Source: Ettlia oleoabundans
Taxonomy: Eukaryota > Chlorophyta > Chlorophyceae > Chlamydomonadales
Reading direction: 5' to 3'
DNA: 29,149 nucleotides
Assembly (NCBI GenBank): GCA_019693395.1
Contig: JAAMXP010003456.1
Span: forward strand, 1 to 29,149
Position numbers and translations under genes: made by a program. This document shows positions 1 to 10,904 of this stretch, piece after piece. Under the pieces are notes generated by a model. That model was given only the letters and a program-made list of their open reading frames with translations. It was not told the DNA's origin and ran no database searches. Position 1 is the stretch's first letter. Each line of letters begins with the position of its first letter.

Positions 1-165
1 AGCGGTATGGCAGTTTTCAAGTGTATATGTGATTGCATATAGTGCCAAGTAACTTTCTAGTGCAAATTGTTTGCTGGTGATGCACACCCACAGTACTCCT
101 GCCGCCTATGCGTCCCACTCGCCTTGACCTGCCCCTGCTTCCAACCACGCTGTCTCTGTGAGCAG

Positions 166-614
166 GTGCCAATGTTACCTGGTGGAACTTGTACCCAGAC
201 TCCGGCAACAAGGGCATCAAGCTGCCTCGTTGTGATTTTGGCCCGCTGCTGTTCTTTGCCGGCAACTGGAATGCACCAAACGGCCGGCGCCTGCTCCTGG
301 CCAGTGATGAGCCGCCGGTTGTGGAGAGGCCATCCACTTCAGAAGCCGATGTGGTGGTGGACGGAGCGCCTGCCCCTGGTGCCGTTGCCCCACTCCATGG
401 GGAGGATGATGGCAGCAGTGATAACCTGCCCAGTGGCAGTGGTGACGGCGGGAGTGATGGCGGCCGCAGCCGCGCGGAGGCGCTGGCTATCAAGAACTTC
501 TGCTCCCGTCAGGGCTGGCGAGTGGAGCAGGTTGACTCTGGCAAACAGCTGTGGCCTGCCGATCTCCATGCAGCTATGGTGGCGGCACGTAACGCACGCC
601 GTGCGTTTTTCTAG
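166..614 (+). CDS. C-terminal exon of an unrecognised protein (gene starts outside the window)
   Basis: The frame is open from a likely splice acceptor (ctctgtgagcag, exon from 166) to a TAG at 612-614, giving about 148 residues. It begins around ANVTWWNLYPDSGNKG and contains the sequence CDFGPLLFFAGNWNAPNGRR, which looks like a folded domain end. A glycine/serine/aspartate-rich linker follows, then a short charged tail ending in ARRAFF. The bias to G/C at third codon positions and the rich, non-repetitive first 45 residues support real coding. I do not recognise the family. The upstream exons lie left of the window, and bases 1-165 appear to be intron. The next gene (1417-3585) is convergent. 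A TGTAA at 1315-1319 could end this transcript, which would place the 680-1140 repeat in its 3' UTR. The exon start is inferred. Confidence 0.55.
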
Positions 615-679
615 CCCATGGCTACTGTGCGCTACCTTTCAGACTTGTCCTAAGCAATGACTGCGCCTACGCTTGTCTG

Positions 680-1140
680 AAAGCTGGGTAGCATTGCTGC
701 TGGCAACGCTTCTGTTAGCTCAAGCTATCAGCAATTTTCAATAATCGCCAAATGTCCATGGGGCGCCGTCCAACAATCTCCATGCCCTATTTACTGCCAT
801 CCAGCACTGCTGTTGGCAACGTTAATCTTTGCTCAATAACAGTAACATTTCAACAATCTCCCACTTCATATGGCGCCTCATCCAATAATCTCCATTCAAG
901 GGCTGGCCTCACTGCTGCTGGTAATGCCGTTTTCTAGCTCAAGCTATCAACAACCTTCCAATGACCTCCCGCTCAATATAGCACCTTCCATTGATCTCCA
1001 TGCCCCTTCTTTACGGGCTGGCTAGCACTGCTGCTGGTAGCACTTTTCCTAACTCAAGCTATCATCAGCCTTTTAGTAATCTGCATGACTCTGTGTAGCG
1101 CTTTCCATCAATCTCCATGTCCCCAGCGTGTTGCTGCTAC
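680..1140. repeat. Degenerate tandem repeat, about 4 units of 105-120 bp
   Basis: Two landmarks recur in the same order. The first is a gctggctagcactgctgctgg-like segment followed by tagctcaagctatcancan, seen near 684, 900 and 1015, with a weaker copy near 798. The second is the motif aatctccatg, seen near 774, 887, 991 and 1111. The spacing is about 105-120 bases and the units are heavily diverged, so this is an old array. It lies downstream of the exon ending at 614 and is probably in its 3' UTR. No terminal inverted repeats or coding capacity were seen. Confidence 0.6.
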
Positions 1141-1223
1141 TTTTGTAGCCCGCAAGCTTTCACTCATTTTCATTTGTGTATGCCCTTAGGGGTAGTACGA
1201 TACCCTGCACACCTTGCATAATG

Positions 1224-1228
1224 TTACA
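1224..1228 (-). terminator. TGTAA polyadenylation signal of the DUF3783-like gene
   Basis: The minus strand reads TGTAA 189 bases past the stop codon at 1417-1419. TGTAA is the standard chlorophyte polyadenylation element, usually 10-20 nt before the cleavage site. Confidence 0.5.
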
Positions 1229-1314
1229 GGCAGGGTTGGCCCAGCGGAACCGTGTTTGGTATTGCTACCATTATTGAAATAGCAGCACAAGGTGGCTTTA
1301 TGAATTTTATTTTT

Positions 1315-1319
1315 TGTAA
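1315..1319 (+). terminator. Possible TGTAA polyadenylation signal of the left-edge gene
   Basis: This plus-strand TGTAA follows an AT-rich tract about 700 bases after the stop at 612-614. It is the first clear plus-strand TGTAA after that stop. If used, the transcript would carry the tandem repeat and overlap the 3' end of the convergent gene by roughly 100 bases. Confidence 0.3.
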
Positions 1320-1416
1320 AGGGAACATATGCATCACATTATGTAGTGTAGTGCAAGCGCATTCTAGGCCAGCAGCGCATAGGTGGTGATTGATTGCAGG
1401 AGGCTGCACGCCCGCC

Positions 1417-3585
1417 TCATTCGCCAAGTGTTATGCCGCGCTCAGCCAGGCCACGCAACACCTCATCAAACACAAGGCCATGCTTATCAGTCACAGCCTT
1501 AAGCTGCGTTTTGGACAGCACAAACTTCTCCACCGGTGGGATGATGGTGCCCTGCTTGCTGCCAGGGGTGTTCTCCTCCCTGTTCCCACTGTTACGTGGG
1601 CTGGCGGCGGCTCCCGCAGCACTGGCGGCCGCAGGCTGTGCAGGAGCCTTGGGTGCTGCTGCAGCAACTGACTCAGCTTTGACCGCAGGGTCAAGCTTGC
1701 TGCCCGCAGCTGGAGCCTGCACAGCAGCAGCAGCAGCTGGCTGTTGGGCTGCCTTGTTGCTGCCGCCTTTGCGGTTGCCCTTGGCCTTATGGCTGCTCTT
1801 GTCCGTGTGAGTCCAGCTGCTGCCTCCGAAGCCTTTTGCTGGCTGCACTTGTGGGCTGTTGCGCTGCTGCTCCACTGGGCCTGCCGCAGGAGCATCCCAA
1901 GGCTTCCTGCTGCCGGTGCTGGCTCGTGGGCCGGCTGGCGCTGCCGGCGGTGTTTGCATTGCACCCGCGGGCCCGCCTGGCACAAAGGGCACGCTCATGG
2001 CGGCCGCTGCCTGCGCCGCCGCATTGTCCACCAGCTGCTGCAGGGCCGCCTGGTCCAGCCCCAGGGCTGACCTGGCGGCAGTCAGCAACTCCTCACTGTC
2101 CATCTCAACCTCGGGGGCGGTCTCACCCCCAGCAGCAATGGTGTCGATGATATCAACTGGCACCTCTACAGCTGGCTGTTGGGAAGCAGCCACATATGCT
2201 GCGCCCTCTGCTGGCGATGCAGCTGACTTCGCCCCGGCAGCTGCTACAGTCTGCTCCCGCTGCTTGGGTGACTCTGAAAACTCTGCCTGCACCATCACAT
2301 TATATCCGCGCCCAGCCCCAGCTGCTGCCTCTGCCTGGCGCGGAGAGCTGTTGCTGCTGGCTGCCCCTTCAGGACCCCACACGTCCTCAGGCACCACGGC
2401 CTGCACCGGGGGCAGCTCATCCACAAAAGCCACCGGCAGCTCCCCCTCAGCCTCAGGTTGTACTCTCGCTTCTGGCTGTTGTGGCGCTGCCGACCTGTTG
2501 TCACGCCTGCCATTGCGTTGGCGGTGCTGTGTCAGGGCTGCTGCCAGTACCTCGCCTAGCAGCACGTCCTGGTTTTCGGGTGTGACCATGGCTGGCACCA
2601 CACCCCTCATGCCCCACCCCTCCAGGCTCTCGACCAACATCTGCACCCCCTCATATCTGCAACAGGCCAATAAGGCAGGGGAACGGCACAGGGAAAGGTA
2701 TGACGAGTTCCCTGTCACGACAAGCAAATACAGATATACTAGTAAAAAGCGCAACAGGCATGCTGCTTGGAATGATCTGCTAGCATCAGGATCTGCTACA
2801 ACGCAGCACCGCACTGTAACCGAGCCGCTGCATGGCATGCAGTCCAGGCAGGCGTGGCCACGGCTGCAAACATGACACAACAGAAGGCCACAATGCCACA
2901 AGCAGCTGTACTCACTCTATGCCCGAAACCAGCATCATGCGCTGCTGGCCCCAGCCGCCGCCATGCTGCCAATCGCGGGGGACAGGTTGCTCCCAATCTG
3001 GCTCTGGGGCCCTAATCGCCTCGTAGGCCGGCGCTCGCAGCAGAGCAGGCGTGGTAGGCAGCACACGGACTTCCTGGCCGCCCATCAAGTCTAGCATCTG
3101 GCGCGCTGTTGCCACCTCTTCTAGGAAGAATCCGGCCAACACCACCACAGGCGACTGCACGCACGGATGGACATCAAACGGCATGAAATGCAGTAAACCC
3201 CCCAACAAAGCGAAACACTGTGTAGCATGGGCATAGGTCGCAGGTTGGTCTCCCTGGTGATGCAGCAGAGCCGAAATATATTGGCCAATTAACTAGGGCG
3301 GGGTGGGGGCCCAACGATGCGCGGGTGTGTGTGTTCGAGGATTGGGCAGCCGGCAATACATGTAAGATGAACCATAGCACCACCGTAAAGACGCACATCT
3401 TGGCCGTGGGTGGGAGCGTCGGGCTGCTCGCTTCCTGCTGCAGCAACCACTGCTGCGTGCCCCAGGCTCCTGGCAGGGCGGCCGGCAGGAGTGCTGGAGC
3501 GGCGGACGGCGGCGTGCCGGCCACGCCGGCCGTGCCGTTTCACGAACGATGTTGGTTGCAGCTTCACGGCATTTTTTAAAGGCAT
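1417..3585 (-). CDS. DUF3783-like domain protein, probably chloroplast-targeted
   Basis: Model of three exons, 3585-3397, 3154-2916 and 2656-1417, joining in phase to 555 aa. Both introns are GT-AG (donors GTGCGT and GTGAGT). Residues 1-63 are rich in Arg, Ala and Ser and nearly free of acidic residues at the start (MPLKNAVKLQPTSFVKRHGR), as in a plastid transit peptide. Exon 2 opens with the conserved-looking SPVVVLAGFFLEE and includes PEPDWEQPVPRDWQHGGGWG. The start of exon 3 (VTPENQDVLLGEVLAAAL) resembles the end of DUF3783, a domain of unknown function found in plants and bacteria. About 300 residues of Ala/Pro/Gln-rich linker follow, then a conserved-looking C-terminus (VEKFVLSKTQLKAVTDKHG). 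The start was chosen because it precedes the transit-like segment; an in-frame ATG lies 51 bases upstream at 3636. Function is unknown; the domain name is from memory. Confidence 0.7.
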
Positions 3586-4084
3586 CCTAGAGCCGCAAGG
3601 ACTCGGCGGACAACAAGCGAGTTGCATCTGGTGCATGCTGCTTCCCTCGCCTCAACCTCTGCGCAACAGGATGTTTACAGGAGCGGGCGCAAAAAATGAA
3701 CAGTCGCAAGGGTCATTTAGAAGGCGGGTGGTGTAAGTGCGCTGCTGGCAGCTGGGTTGAGCTGGCAACCGGCTGTCATCCATCGTAAAACACAGGCAGA
3801 AGACATTTAGAAGGGCTGCACCCTGCTGGCCCCCCGCCTGGTTAGATGCGGCAACTCAAGTTCACACGGTAATGTGATGCATTATTGTTGAACAAAAAAT
3901 GGAAGGGTTGCTGCAGGTTGTTGGGTGGGGGCAAGTTCCTGCACAGTATCTCATGATTAGGCGGTCGACAGGCTGCGCCTTTCTGGAATCACATATCCAT
4001 GTGCGGCTAACATTGAAGCTCTTATGTCTGCAAGGTACCAGCAACTGGTAAAGAGGCTGGAAGCCTTCTAAAGGTTACTATTGA
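3586..4084. other. Intergenic stretch between TAF7 and the DUF3783-like gene
   Basis: Both flanking genes run on the minus strand, so this stretch should hold the 3' UTR of TAF7 and the promoter and 5' UTR of the DUF3783-like gene. A minus-strand TGTAA at 3675-3679 would end TAF7 about 410 nt past its stop, leaving under 100 bases for the next start region. No coding exon is supported here. Confidence 0.5.
3675..3679 (-). terminator. Likely TGTAA polyadenylation signal of TAF7
   Basis: The minus strand reads TGTAAA here, about 410 bases beyond the TAF7 stop codon. It is the first TGTAA after that stop. It lies only about 90 bases upstream of the start codon of the next gene on the same strand. 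Confidence 0.4.
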
Positions 4085-5374
4085 CTACCGTCTCACTGGC
4101 AGCCATGCGCCCTGCCCTGTAGCCGGATCCACCACCCACTCCTCCTCTGTATCCACAAACTTGAGGCCCTCAGGCGCACCACCCTGCGCACCCGCAGGAA
4201 GAGAAATGCACACAAAAATAAACAGCTAACAGCCGTGGTCAGCAGCGCTGATGTGGCTGGGGTGGCACCTAGGCCTGAGCAGATGAGCAGGGAGAGTGAT
4301 GCAGCCGGAAAGGCAAGCAGTGCACAGGGAAGCAACACACTGAAACTTCAGCATCACGAATGGCAGCAGCCGCAGGCAGCACCGGTCGCGGTATGATTGT
4401 ATTGCAGGAGAGCAGCAGAGCCAGAGAAGGCTCCACACCATGGGCGGTAAATCTCTACACATCTCCTCACCGCCAGTATTGTGAGCAGGTCCATCTCCAC
4501 CTTCTGCACCACTGCTGGCGGCACGTCGATGGGCTTCCTAAAAATGCGCTCGCGGGCGTTGCGCATTGGCGGCGTCACTCCATCCCTCGACTCGCCGGTG
4601 GCAGCCTCAGCAGCAAGAGCAGGGTCTTCACCAACCACCAGCACCTGGCAACAACATGCGGGTGAACGAGACGGGTCCATGCCTGGGGTGCATTATGCCG
4701 TGGAGCTAGCAAGCAACTGTGGATGGCCTTAACAAACTGGGGGAAACATTGCTGAGGTAAGCAGGCAGTAGCGACCCGTCGTCAAGGGCTGCAGAAAATC
4801 AGATTGTTGCTTGTTGACGCACTCATCTTTTGCATGACGAGCAGTGACAACCTGCAGAAAGCACTCGATTGTACTCCCTTGCAGCATCCTTCCTGGCTGT
4901 CGCGGCCCAGCCTCCACCATGGAGCTCCCATTTGGTACCATCCACAGTATGTGTTGCCCACACCTGTCCAATGTCGCAGGTCTTGACAAGGTTGATGTCA
5001 TCTAGCGTCTTGTAACTCTCCACCACGCTGGGAAGGTTGAGCACGGTGACGGGGAAGCGGCGGCCACCCCACACAAAGCTGCCCTGTCGGTCGCTGTCAC
5101 TGAACTCAAGTCGTGCGCTTTGCATTGACGGGTCCAACGCGCCCTGCTGCTGCAGCGCCGCCCTGCTTTGGTGTGGCCCGTACATGTGTTGATGAATTCT
5201 AATCAAGGCCGGTTGATGAAGGTGGAATTGGGCTGTGGTGAACGGAAGCAAAGCGCAGGCAGCGAGCGGAAGCAGGCAACCCGTGGTGGCCGCCGAGGCG
5301 CACCTGAGCTCGTCTGCCAGGGCGGGGTCCTTGACACGCAGAATGCACTGCTCCTCTACCTCCCTCACTTCCAT
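4085..5374 (-). CDS. TAF7: Transcription initiation factor TFIID subunit 7 (TAF7/TAFII55)
   Basis: TAF7 is a subunit of TFIID, the nuclear complex that recognises core promoters for RNA polymerase II. Four exons, 5374-5304, 5162-4964, 4644-4471 and 4183-4085, join in phase to 180 aa with GT-AG introns throughout. The N-terminal TAFII55 domain is clear: VEEQCILRVKDPALADELR, then FVWGGRRFPVTVLNLPSVV and ESYKTLDDINLVKTCDIGQ. Exon 3 carries the family motif SRDGVTPPMRNARERIFRK, followed by a valine- and leucine-rich helix. The last exon holds LKFVDTEEEWV and ends in PVRR. The length is close to that of plant TAF7 (about 200 aa) and far shorter than animal TAF7. The start MEVREVEEQ was chosen because family members begin just before the EEQ motif. 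The frame is open upstream to 5563, but that part looks non-conserved. The gene is divergent from the S1-like gene at 5673. Confidence 0.93.
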
Positions 5375-5672
5375 CACTGCTGGCTTGCGCAGCCGCCGCG
5401 CTGCCCAGACTGCGATCAAACCATCTGCCCTGCCGAGCCCCCAGTGTATCCAAGCATCATAAGTAATCAACACTATTACTAAAGGTGGTGTTAAGACGCA
5501 TAACCAGCACTCCCCCCCCCCAAGCAAGGCACCAACACGATGTACAAGATGCCACCGCAGCACAGTAGAATTGGAGCATTGCTACTTGTTTATCGGATCA
5601 AAAGGTAGGTACTGCGATTCTCTCTGTTCGCTACAAAGGCTGCCTACGGGCTGTAGGCCGCACACCGCAAAG
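5375..5672. promoter_or_regulatory. Divergent promoter region between TAF7 and the mitochondrial S1-like gene
   Basis: Only 298 bases separate the start codons of TAF7 (minus) and the S1-like gene (plus), so both promoters and 5' UTRs must lie here or overlap the genes. A 10-base cytosine run sits at about 5512-5521. I see no clear TATA box. Confidence 0.5.
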
Positions 5673-7405
5673 ATGGGTGGATTCGCACTGCGGCAGGCAT
5701 TGCAGCGGACCGGGCAAGTCTTGGGAGCCCGCGCGGCATCCACGGCGACGGGTGCAGCAGTGGCATTGAAGGACAGAGACGGGTTGCTGGGCTCATTGCC
5801 CACTCAGGACCAGATTATGAAGCCTTACTACGAAAGGTTGGCCAGGATGAGGGTCATCCCCTCCCCCACCATCTTGGAGCTCTCGCCATCGGAGCGGCAG
5901 GTGCGCCCCCACGGCCGGTTGCACACAGCAAGAGCGTTTGTTAATGCTGCAGTTTGATGCTGGGGTTGACTCCATAAGGTTGAGCGGGTACATGTACTGA
6001 GTCGCTCAGTATGGTAAAAACGCGTTTTGACACATCACAGTGGGGAGGGGCGTGCTTCAAAGCCCTCCCAGCACAATTTTGCACACGATATTGCCACCGC
6101 CTTCCACGCCCGTCAATTGTGCACTGCAGGCTGAGCTTGAGCTGCTACGCATGCACAACTCCTCCTTGCCTGTGTCTGTGCTGGAGGGGCACATGATCAA
6201 GGCGCAGGTGCTGGAGATAGGGCGTCGGTCGGTGACGCTAGACACTGGGCTGCTGCCTGCCCGTGTGCCGCGCTCCGACTTAACACCAGATTGCCTCATC
6301 GGCGCCACTTTCGAACTTGACAAGCCACGCGGCCCAGGTTAGCCTTTTCAGTAAAAGATTGTGTGTGTTTGTGGGTGTCGTATGAGCCGGCAGGTGGAAT
6401 CGCTGTTCCTTTGAGGCCCGTCGCCTTGGTCTGCCTCCTTGAACGTTCTGTTCTTGCTCTTTGCCAGTCAGGATCTGCTGGTGTTGCACTGCCGACATCT
6501 GCTTCCACTTTGAACTTGGTTGGCCTTTGCTGCTTCCTTTGTCGCAGGAGAGATTCGTGTGGGCGATGTGGTGCAGGTTTACCTTGAGTCTCTGGGCACG
6601 GTGGATAAGAATCTGCCAGTCAGCGGCATGCAGGGCGCGACGGCCCGGCGCATTGCGGCAGTCTGGCAGGAGTTGGAAGAGCGACACAAGCGTGGCGAGA
6701 TGGTTAAAGGTGGGGTGCAATGCTTACAGCGCATGGACCCCAGTGATGTGTGCGCATGTGCATGCACAGCTTGGTTATGTTATCAGATATTGATAGGATT
6801 GGTATGCCTGCATGACGACAGTAATGGATGTGTGGCAGCCTCGGTGTGCGTGCTGGCATGGCATCCAAGGGTACCCACACCTGCTGCTCATCTGCCTCAT
6901 AATCGCCCACCTGACTTGGACCTCCTGCTTGCTCCCGCCCGATGCAGGCCGCATCCTGAACGCGGTGCATCGTGGCTTTGCAGTGGGTGTGGCAGGCGTT
7001 GTGGGCTTCCTGCCAGCCAGGCAATGCTCACGTCCAACAGCCCGTCGCATTGGACAGCTGCAGAAGTTCCGTATTCTAGAACTCGATTGCTCCCGCCGCA
7101 ATTTGATCCTGGCAGACCCCAACCTCCACCACAGCACAGCAGCCGGCGCAGAGACGCAGCCCAACTTGAGCTTTGCCCGCAAGCGGCCCTCACGCAACGC
7201 AGAAGAGGCGGCACGGCGGCAGGAGCTGGCGAGGGTGGCAGATGAGCTTCGCAGCGTGCTGGCGCTGCGCAGCTCTCGCAGCAGCAGCAGCATTGCTGAC
7301 AAGGACGTCCGCAGCACCACTAGTAAGGAAGACAGCAGCACCAGTCCGAGTAACGATGGCAGCACACCTGCAGCAAGCCCCGTCGCCCAACCGAGCACAA
7401 CGTAG
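5673..7405 (+). CDS. Mitochondrial small-subunit ribosomal protein S1-like protein
   Basis: S1-domain proteins bind single-stranded mRNA on the small ribosomal subunit. Four exons, 5673-5900, 6130-6337, 6548-6709 and 6948-7405, join in phase to 351 aa with GT-AG introns. Residues 1-30 (MGGFALRQALQRTGQVLGAR, then AASTAT) are Arg- and Ala-rich without acidic residues, typical of a mitochondrial presequence. A first S1-like region spans exons 2-3: MIKAQVLEIGRRSVTLDTG, then GEIRVGDVVQVYLESLGTV. A second follows: MVKGRILNAVHRGFAVGVAG, VVGFLPAR, then RIGQLQKFRILELD. This GYAVG/FLP pattern is what I know from mitochondrial RPS1 of plants and protists, where the gene is often mitochondrion-encoded. 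The last about 90 residues are a charged and Ser/Thr-rich tail. A chloroplast S1 or another organellar S1 factor cannot be excluded. Confidence 0.8.
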
Positions 7406-7569
7406 CGTATCACGCTTTTTCAATATTCCTCCTTGCTTCCTTTCTGTCGATTGCTCCTCTGCTTGCTTGCTTCTGTCCCCTCGCCATGCGTGCACGCATC
7501 AGCGCATTTGTACGCGGCGCACGCACATTGCAGCAGCTGCCTTATAGTTCGCCATTTAGGTCGCGAGTT

Positions 7570-7574
7570 TGTAA
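7570..7574 (+). terminator. TGTAA polyadenylation signal of the S1-like gene
   Basis: TGTAA lies 165 bases after the stop codon at 7403-7405, a typical 3' UTR length for a compact algal genome. Confidence 0.6.
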
Positions 7575-7594
7575 TGCGCTTTTGGCCTTGCAGC

Positions 7595-7599
7595 TTACA
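7595..7599 (-). terminator. TGTAA polyadenylation signal of the apyrase gene
   Basis: The minus strand reads TGTAA 263 bases beyond the apyrase stop codon. Cleavage 10-20 nt later would fall inside the 3' end of the convergent S1-like transcript. Confidence 0.5.
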
Positions 7600-7861
7600 C
7601 ACCCAGGCAATGATAAATAAAACAGTTCTTTGTCAAAGTTGTCAAAGAGAGAGCAAGGGCGGGAAGGCGATTGGTTCAGCAAGGGAGAAATAATGTAGCA
7701 GCAAGAAATTGTGGTTCAGGAGACACATGAGGAAGAACAGAATCTTGGGCATGAGGCTCGCGAAGGACCATCGGCCAGCAAGCAGTTGCTGAGCCAGCTG
7801 CATCCATGGGCGTGGAAAGCTGGCAGAATTCATGCCCGCAGCGCTGTTTGTCGTTTGAGCT

Positions 7862-10800
7862 TCAGCCTAGTGCGTTGATGGCTGCACCCAGCGGCCAAGC
7901 AGCCTCAACCAGGTCCCCGTTGTATTCCACCCGCTTCACCAGGCGGATAGTTGCATCATCGGGGATCTTGAACCCCTTTGTGAGCAGGATATGCGTGTAG
8001 GCGAGGTCCAGGCAGAAGAAGGGGCGCAGGTCCTCGGCCACAGCGGGGAAGGCAGTGCCCAGCTCTGACAGCGAGGTGGAGCAGGCCTTGGCGGCCAGTC
8101 TGCCAAAATCAGAGGGCTTCACGTCCTGCTGGTTGGCCTTGGAGTCATGGATCAGGCCTGTTCAGCCACCGCCCAATGAGAGAAGGGGAAGCAGATGAGC
8201 ACAGCTTGTATGTCAGGCGAGAACTGATGAAGTGGCCCTCCCCGGCAACAGCAGATGTGGCAAAACAGTGTACCCCGGTGATAAAAAAACTCAGCCAGTG
8301 TTCATCGGACCCCCGTCCCCGCCTGACACATGCGCTGGCCGGCATGCAGGAGTGCATGGCAAATGGTGCTGCTTCAGTTGTCGCATTGCCCCCCTGTCAA
8401 GTCAGCTTGGCACCTATTCCAACCCCAACGGCAGCCCCCGGGGCTCACCCGCATCTGTGGCCCTGTCCCAGAAATAAGAGGAGATGTAGAAGGCCTTGGG
8501 CACACGCGGCCCGCCCCAGGCGCCGTTGAAGGTGCACTGCAGCTGCGGTGCACCGCACTCTGCCTGGTGCTTCAGCGCCGACAGCACTACACTCTCGCAG
8601 GCCTCCTGGGAGGGCCCACCCTACATCCAGGGAGAAGGAGGGGTGGAAAGAAGGTTGCCGCGGCTTGCTGGCAATGCCAAGGCTGATGCAGGCCAAGCAT
8701 GTGCAGCGCAAGAACTGGACAAAAGCAGGCCTCCTTGCATGACATGATAGGTGCAAAGCCAGCCTGCATGCTGACTGCAGACTAGCTGCACGTTTGCCGC
8801 TTTGCAACCCAGTCCCCAATCCAACCCACGCTGCAGGCTTGCCCCTCTCTGTATCACCATCTAGATTCGTCCCTCCCACAAACCGAAATGCACCTTGCGC
8901 GCTTTCATCTCCATCGTCTTGCCCGCATACTTATACGGTTCAGTGTAGCCGGTGGGCACGCAGGGGTTCCCCTCCTCCATGCCCTCCTCACTCAGAACAG
9001 CGGCGCGCCCGGCCATCAGGCCGTAACCAAGGTAGCTGCGGCAGGCCAGGCCAGGTCAGGAGAAATGGGTGAGTGCATGGATGGCTTGTGCTTGGTGCCA
9101 AGGCAGCAGTAACTGCTAGGGGCAAACGCCGCACTGCCGCCACCCTGTGCTGTGTGAGCGTCAGTGGGCATATGCCACGTGGGTGGTAACCCGCCCAACA
9201 CTCTCCATGCATCTCCACACGCAGCTTCCACCACATGGCCCCGCCAGTGCATGTGAGGAAACCCATCTATAGCTGCTATGACGTAACATGTCCAGGTCAT
9301 AGACCCAAGTCACCACACCCACCCACCACCGACCCACCCACCCACTCATTGCACCATCCACCCACCTGTAAACGTAGACGTGGTATGTCTTGCCGCCACT
9401 CTTTAACTGCGTGAGATATTGGCTGTCAGGCACGGCCTTCGCCTCAGCCTTGCTCATGGCATAAGCCTCCTGCACGCTGCCGCCGCCCAGGTCAATGGAC
9501 GCAACTGGCGGCGACGCAAAATGGGAGGGAAGGCAGTGGGGGGGACCAAGGCAGGACTACTAGCGCATGAAGGCCTAAGGGAGGAGGATGTTTGAGGTAA
9601 GCAGCATGCAGTAACTAGATAGCTCCTTCAAAACGCCAGGTTGAAAGAGAACACGTTAACTGAGGATTCATTTGAACGAAGAACATTGCCATATCAACCG
9701 TGGCTGCTCCTGGTTCTCACACACACCTGCTCATGTTTGCTGCCCGATCCCAACACTCTACACTGCAACAGGGGCCGATCACCACCCACCCACCCACCCG
9801 TATCCTGCTCGCTACCGCCCAGTCGGCCCAGCAGGTAGTTGAGGGTGAGCCAGGCAAATGCACCCTCGTCCACGCCGCTTAGTATCTTGACATCGCTATC
9901 CTGGAACTGGGGCAGGAAACAATGGGAGGAACGGACAATGGTTGCCATTGGCAGTATAATGGTTGAAGATAAGGCCGGGGCTGCAAGGAAGGTCCCTAGG
10001 CAGCCTGTACGACCTGGAGACCGCCAGCCAACAGCCCTCGCATGCCAGCAGAGCAACACAAGGCCGTGTTGCAGTTTCTCATACCGCGTACCACTCTACA
10101 CTCATCCCTGACATTCACCCAAATTGATATAATTACAGAATGCCGACAGCGATAAACCAAACCACTAACAACGGCGCGCGTACCTTGAAGGGATGCTTGC
10201 GTAGCCATGACCGCACTTCCTGCAGGATGATGTCTGCTTTGCCATCAGGCAGTAGGCGCAGCCCTGCAGTGGCCCCCACCATTATGCTGGTGTCTCCATG
10301 CAGCTCCTTAGGCACGGTTGCTTCCGCCAATGCCAGCAGCGGCGCCAGGCTCTCAGCCGCTTGGGGCGGGCTGTCGGCATAGCTGCTAAGGCCCGGCTTG
10401 AGCTGGTCAAACTTATCAAACTGTAAATCCAGCTTGCTGCCCTTGCCTTGGAGAAATTTGAAAATGTGCACGCGGCTGCCGGTGCTGCCTGCATCAATGA
10501 CAATCGCATAGCGCTCGCCGCCTTTGCCGCCAACGCCTGCTGCCTCGTAGTGCGACCGCGAGAATGGCTGGGAGCGGCTGAAATCGGCGGAGACATAAGG
10601 CGAGCTTCGTGGCATGAGCAGCAGCACTGCTACAATGAGCAGCACTGGGATGGCCACAATGGTGGCAATGCCTCGGTTCCTGCAAAATGCAGGTGGGCAG
10701 CAAAACAGGCGGCAGGTTGGTATAACGTTGGTTGCTGCCACTCACCTCAAGTTGCTGCCTCACTGGCGCTGGGCCGCAATCATGCTTCTGTCGGAGGTCA

Positions 10801-10904
10801 TACGGGTAACAACCCATAGTTGAGGCTCGAGGAAGCGCCGATGGTTCGACTTACAACACCCACCTGTATCCCTGGTCCATTCTGTGCCCGTCTCTGTGCC
10901 TCAT
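7862..10904 (-). CDS. APY: GDA1/CD39-family apyrase (nucleoside di/triphosphatase), membrane-anchored
   Basis: Apyrases hydrolyse nucleoside tri- and diphosphates in the Golgi lumen or outside the cell. Seven exons, 10904-10864, 10679-10184, 9906-9798, 9504-9366, 9035-8894, 8605-8449 and 8157-7862, join in phase to 459 aa with GT-AG introns. Residues 18-36 (GIATIVAIPVLLIVAVLLL) form one membrane segment after a basic start, a type II signal anchor as in plant APY1. The apyrase conserved regions are visible: ACR1 AIVIDAGSTGSRVHIF, ACR2 GATAGLRLLPD, ACR3 GVDEGAFAWLTLNYLLG, ACR4 IDLGGGSVQEAYA. Later conserved segments are YLGYGLMAGRAA, GNPCVPTGY and FNGAWGG. The ATG at 10904 gives a family-typical length. 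However, the frame stays open and G/C-biased upstream to an ATG at 11156, which would add 84 residues (543 aa). The true start is open. Confidence 0.88.

Larger units (their letters stand above)
615..1416. other. Intergenic stretch between convergent genes
   Basis: These 800 bases hold no convincing coding region; the short open frames lack codon bias. They contain a degenerate tandem repeat (about 680-1140) and two facing TGTAA signals, one per strand (1315-1319 plus, 1224-1228 minus). They are therefore most simply the 3' UTRs of the two convergent genes. Confidence 0.55.
7406..7861. other. Convergent 3' UTR region of the S1-like and apyrase genes
   Basis: The stop codons of the two genes face each other across 456 bases with no supported coding exon. 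Each strand carries a TGTAA, at 7570-7574 (plus) and 7599-7595 (minus), only 20 bases apart. The bases near 7610-7700 are A-rich. Confidence 0.6.

Noticed and set aside
1859..2875. 338-codon plus-strand open frame
   Set aside because: It is antisense to the Ala/Pro/Gln-rich exon of the DUF3783-like gene. GC-rich coding DNA commonly leaves the opposite strand open, and the translation has no domain or stable start.
5571..5672. Earlier start for the S1-like protein
   Set aside because: The upstream in-frame triplet is TTG, not ATG, and the added residues do not improve the mitochondrial presequence.
6775..7413. 212-codon minus-strand open frame
   Set aside because: It overlaps the S1-like gene's last exon and its intron on the other strand; its leucine/serine-rich translation is a shadow of the real frame.
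10830..10860. A ggttcgac-like string as a tRNA T-loop
   Set aside because: No matching anticodon arm or acceptor stem could be drawn around it; no tRNA was found anywhere in the window.
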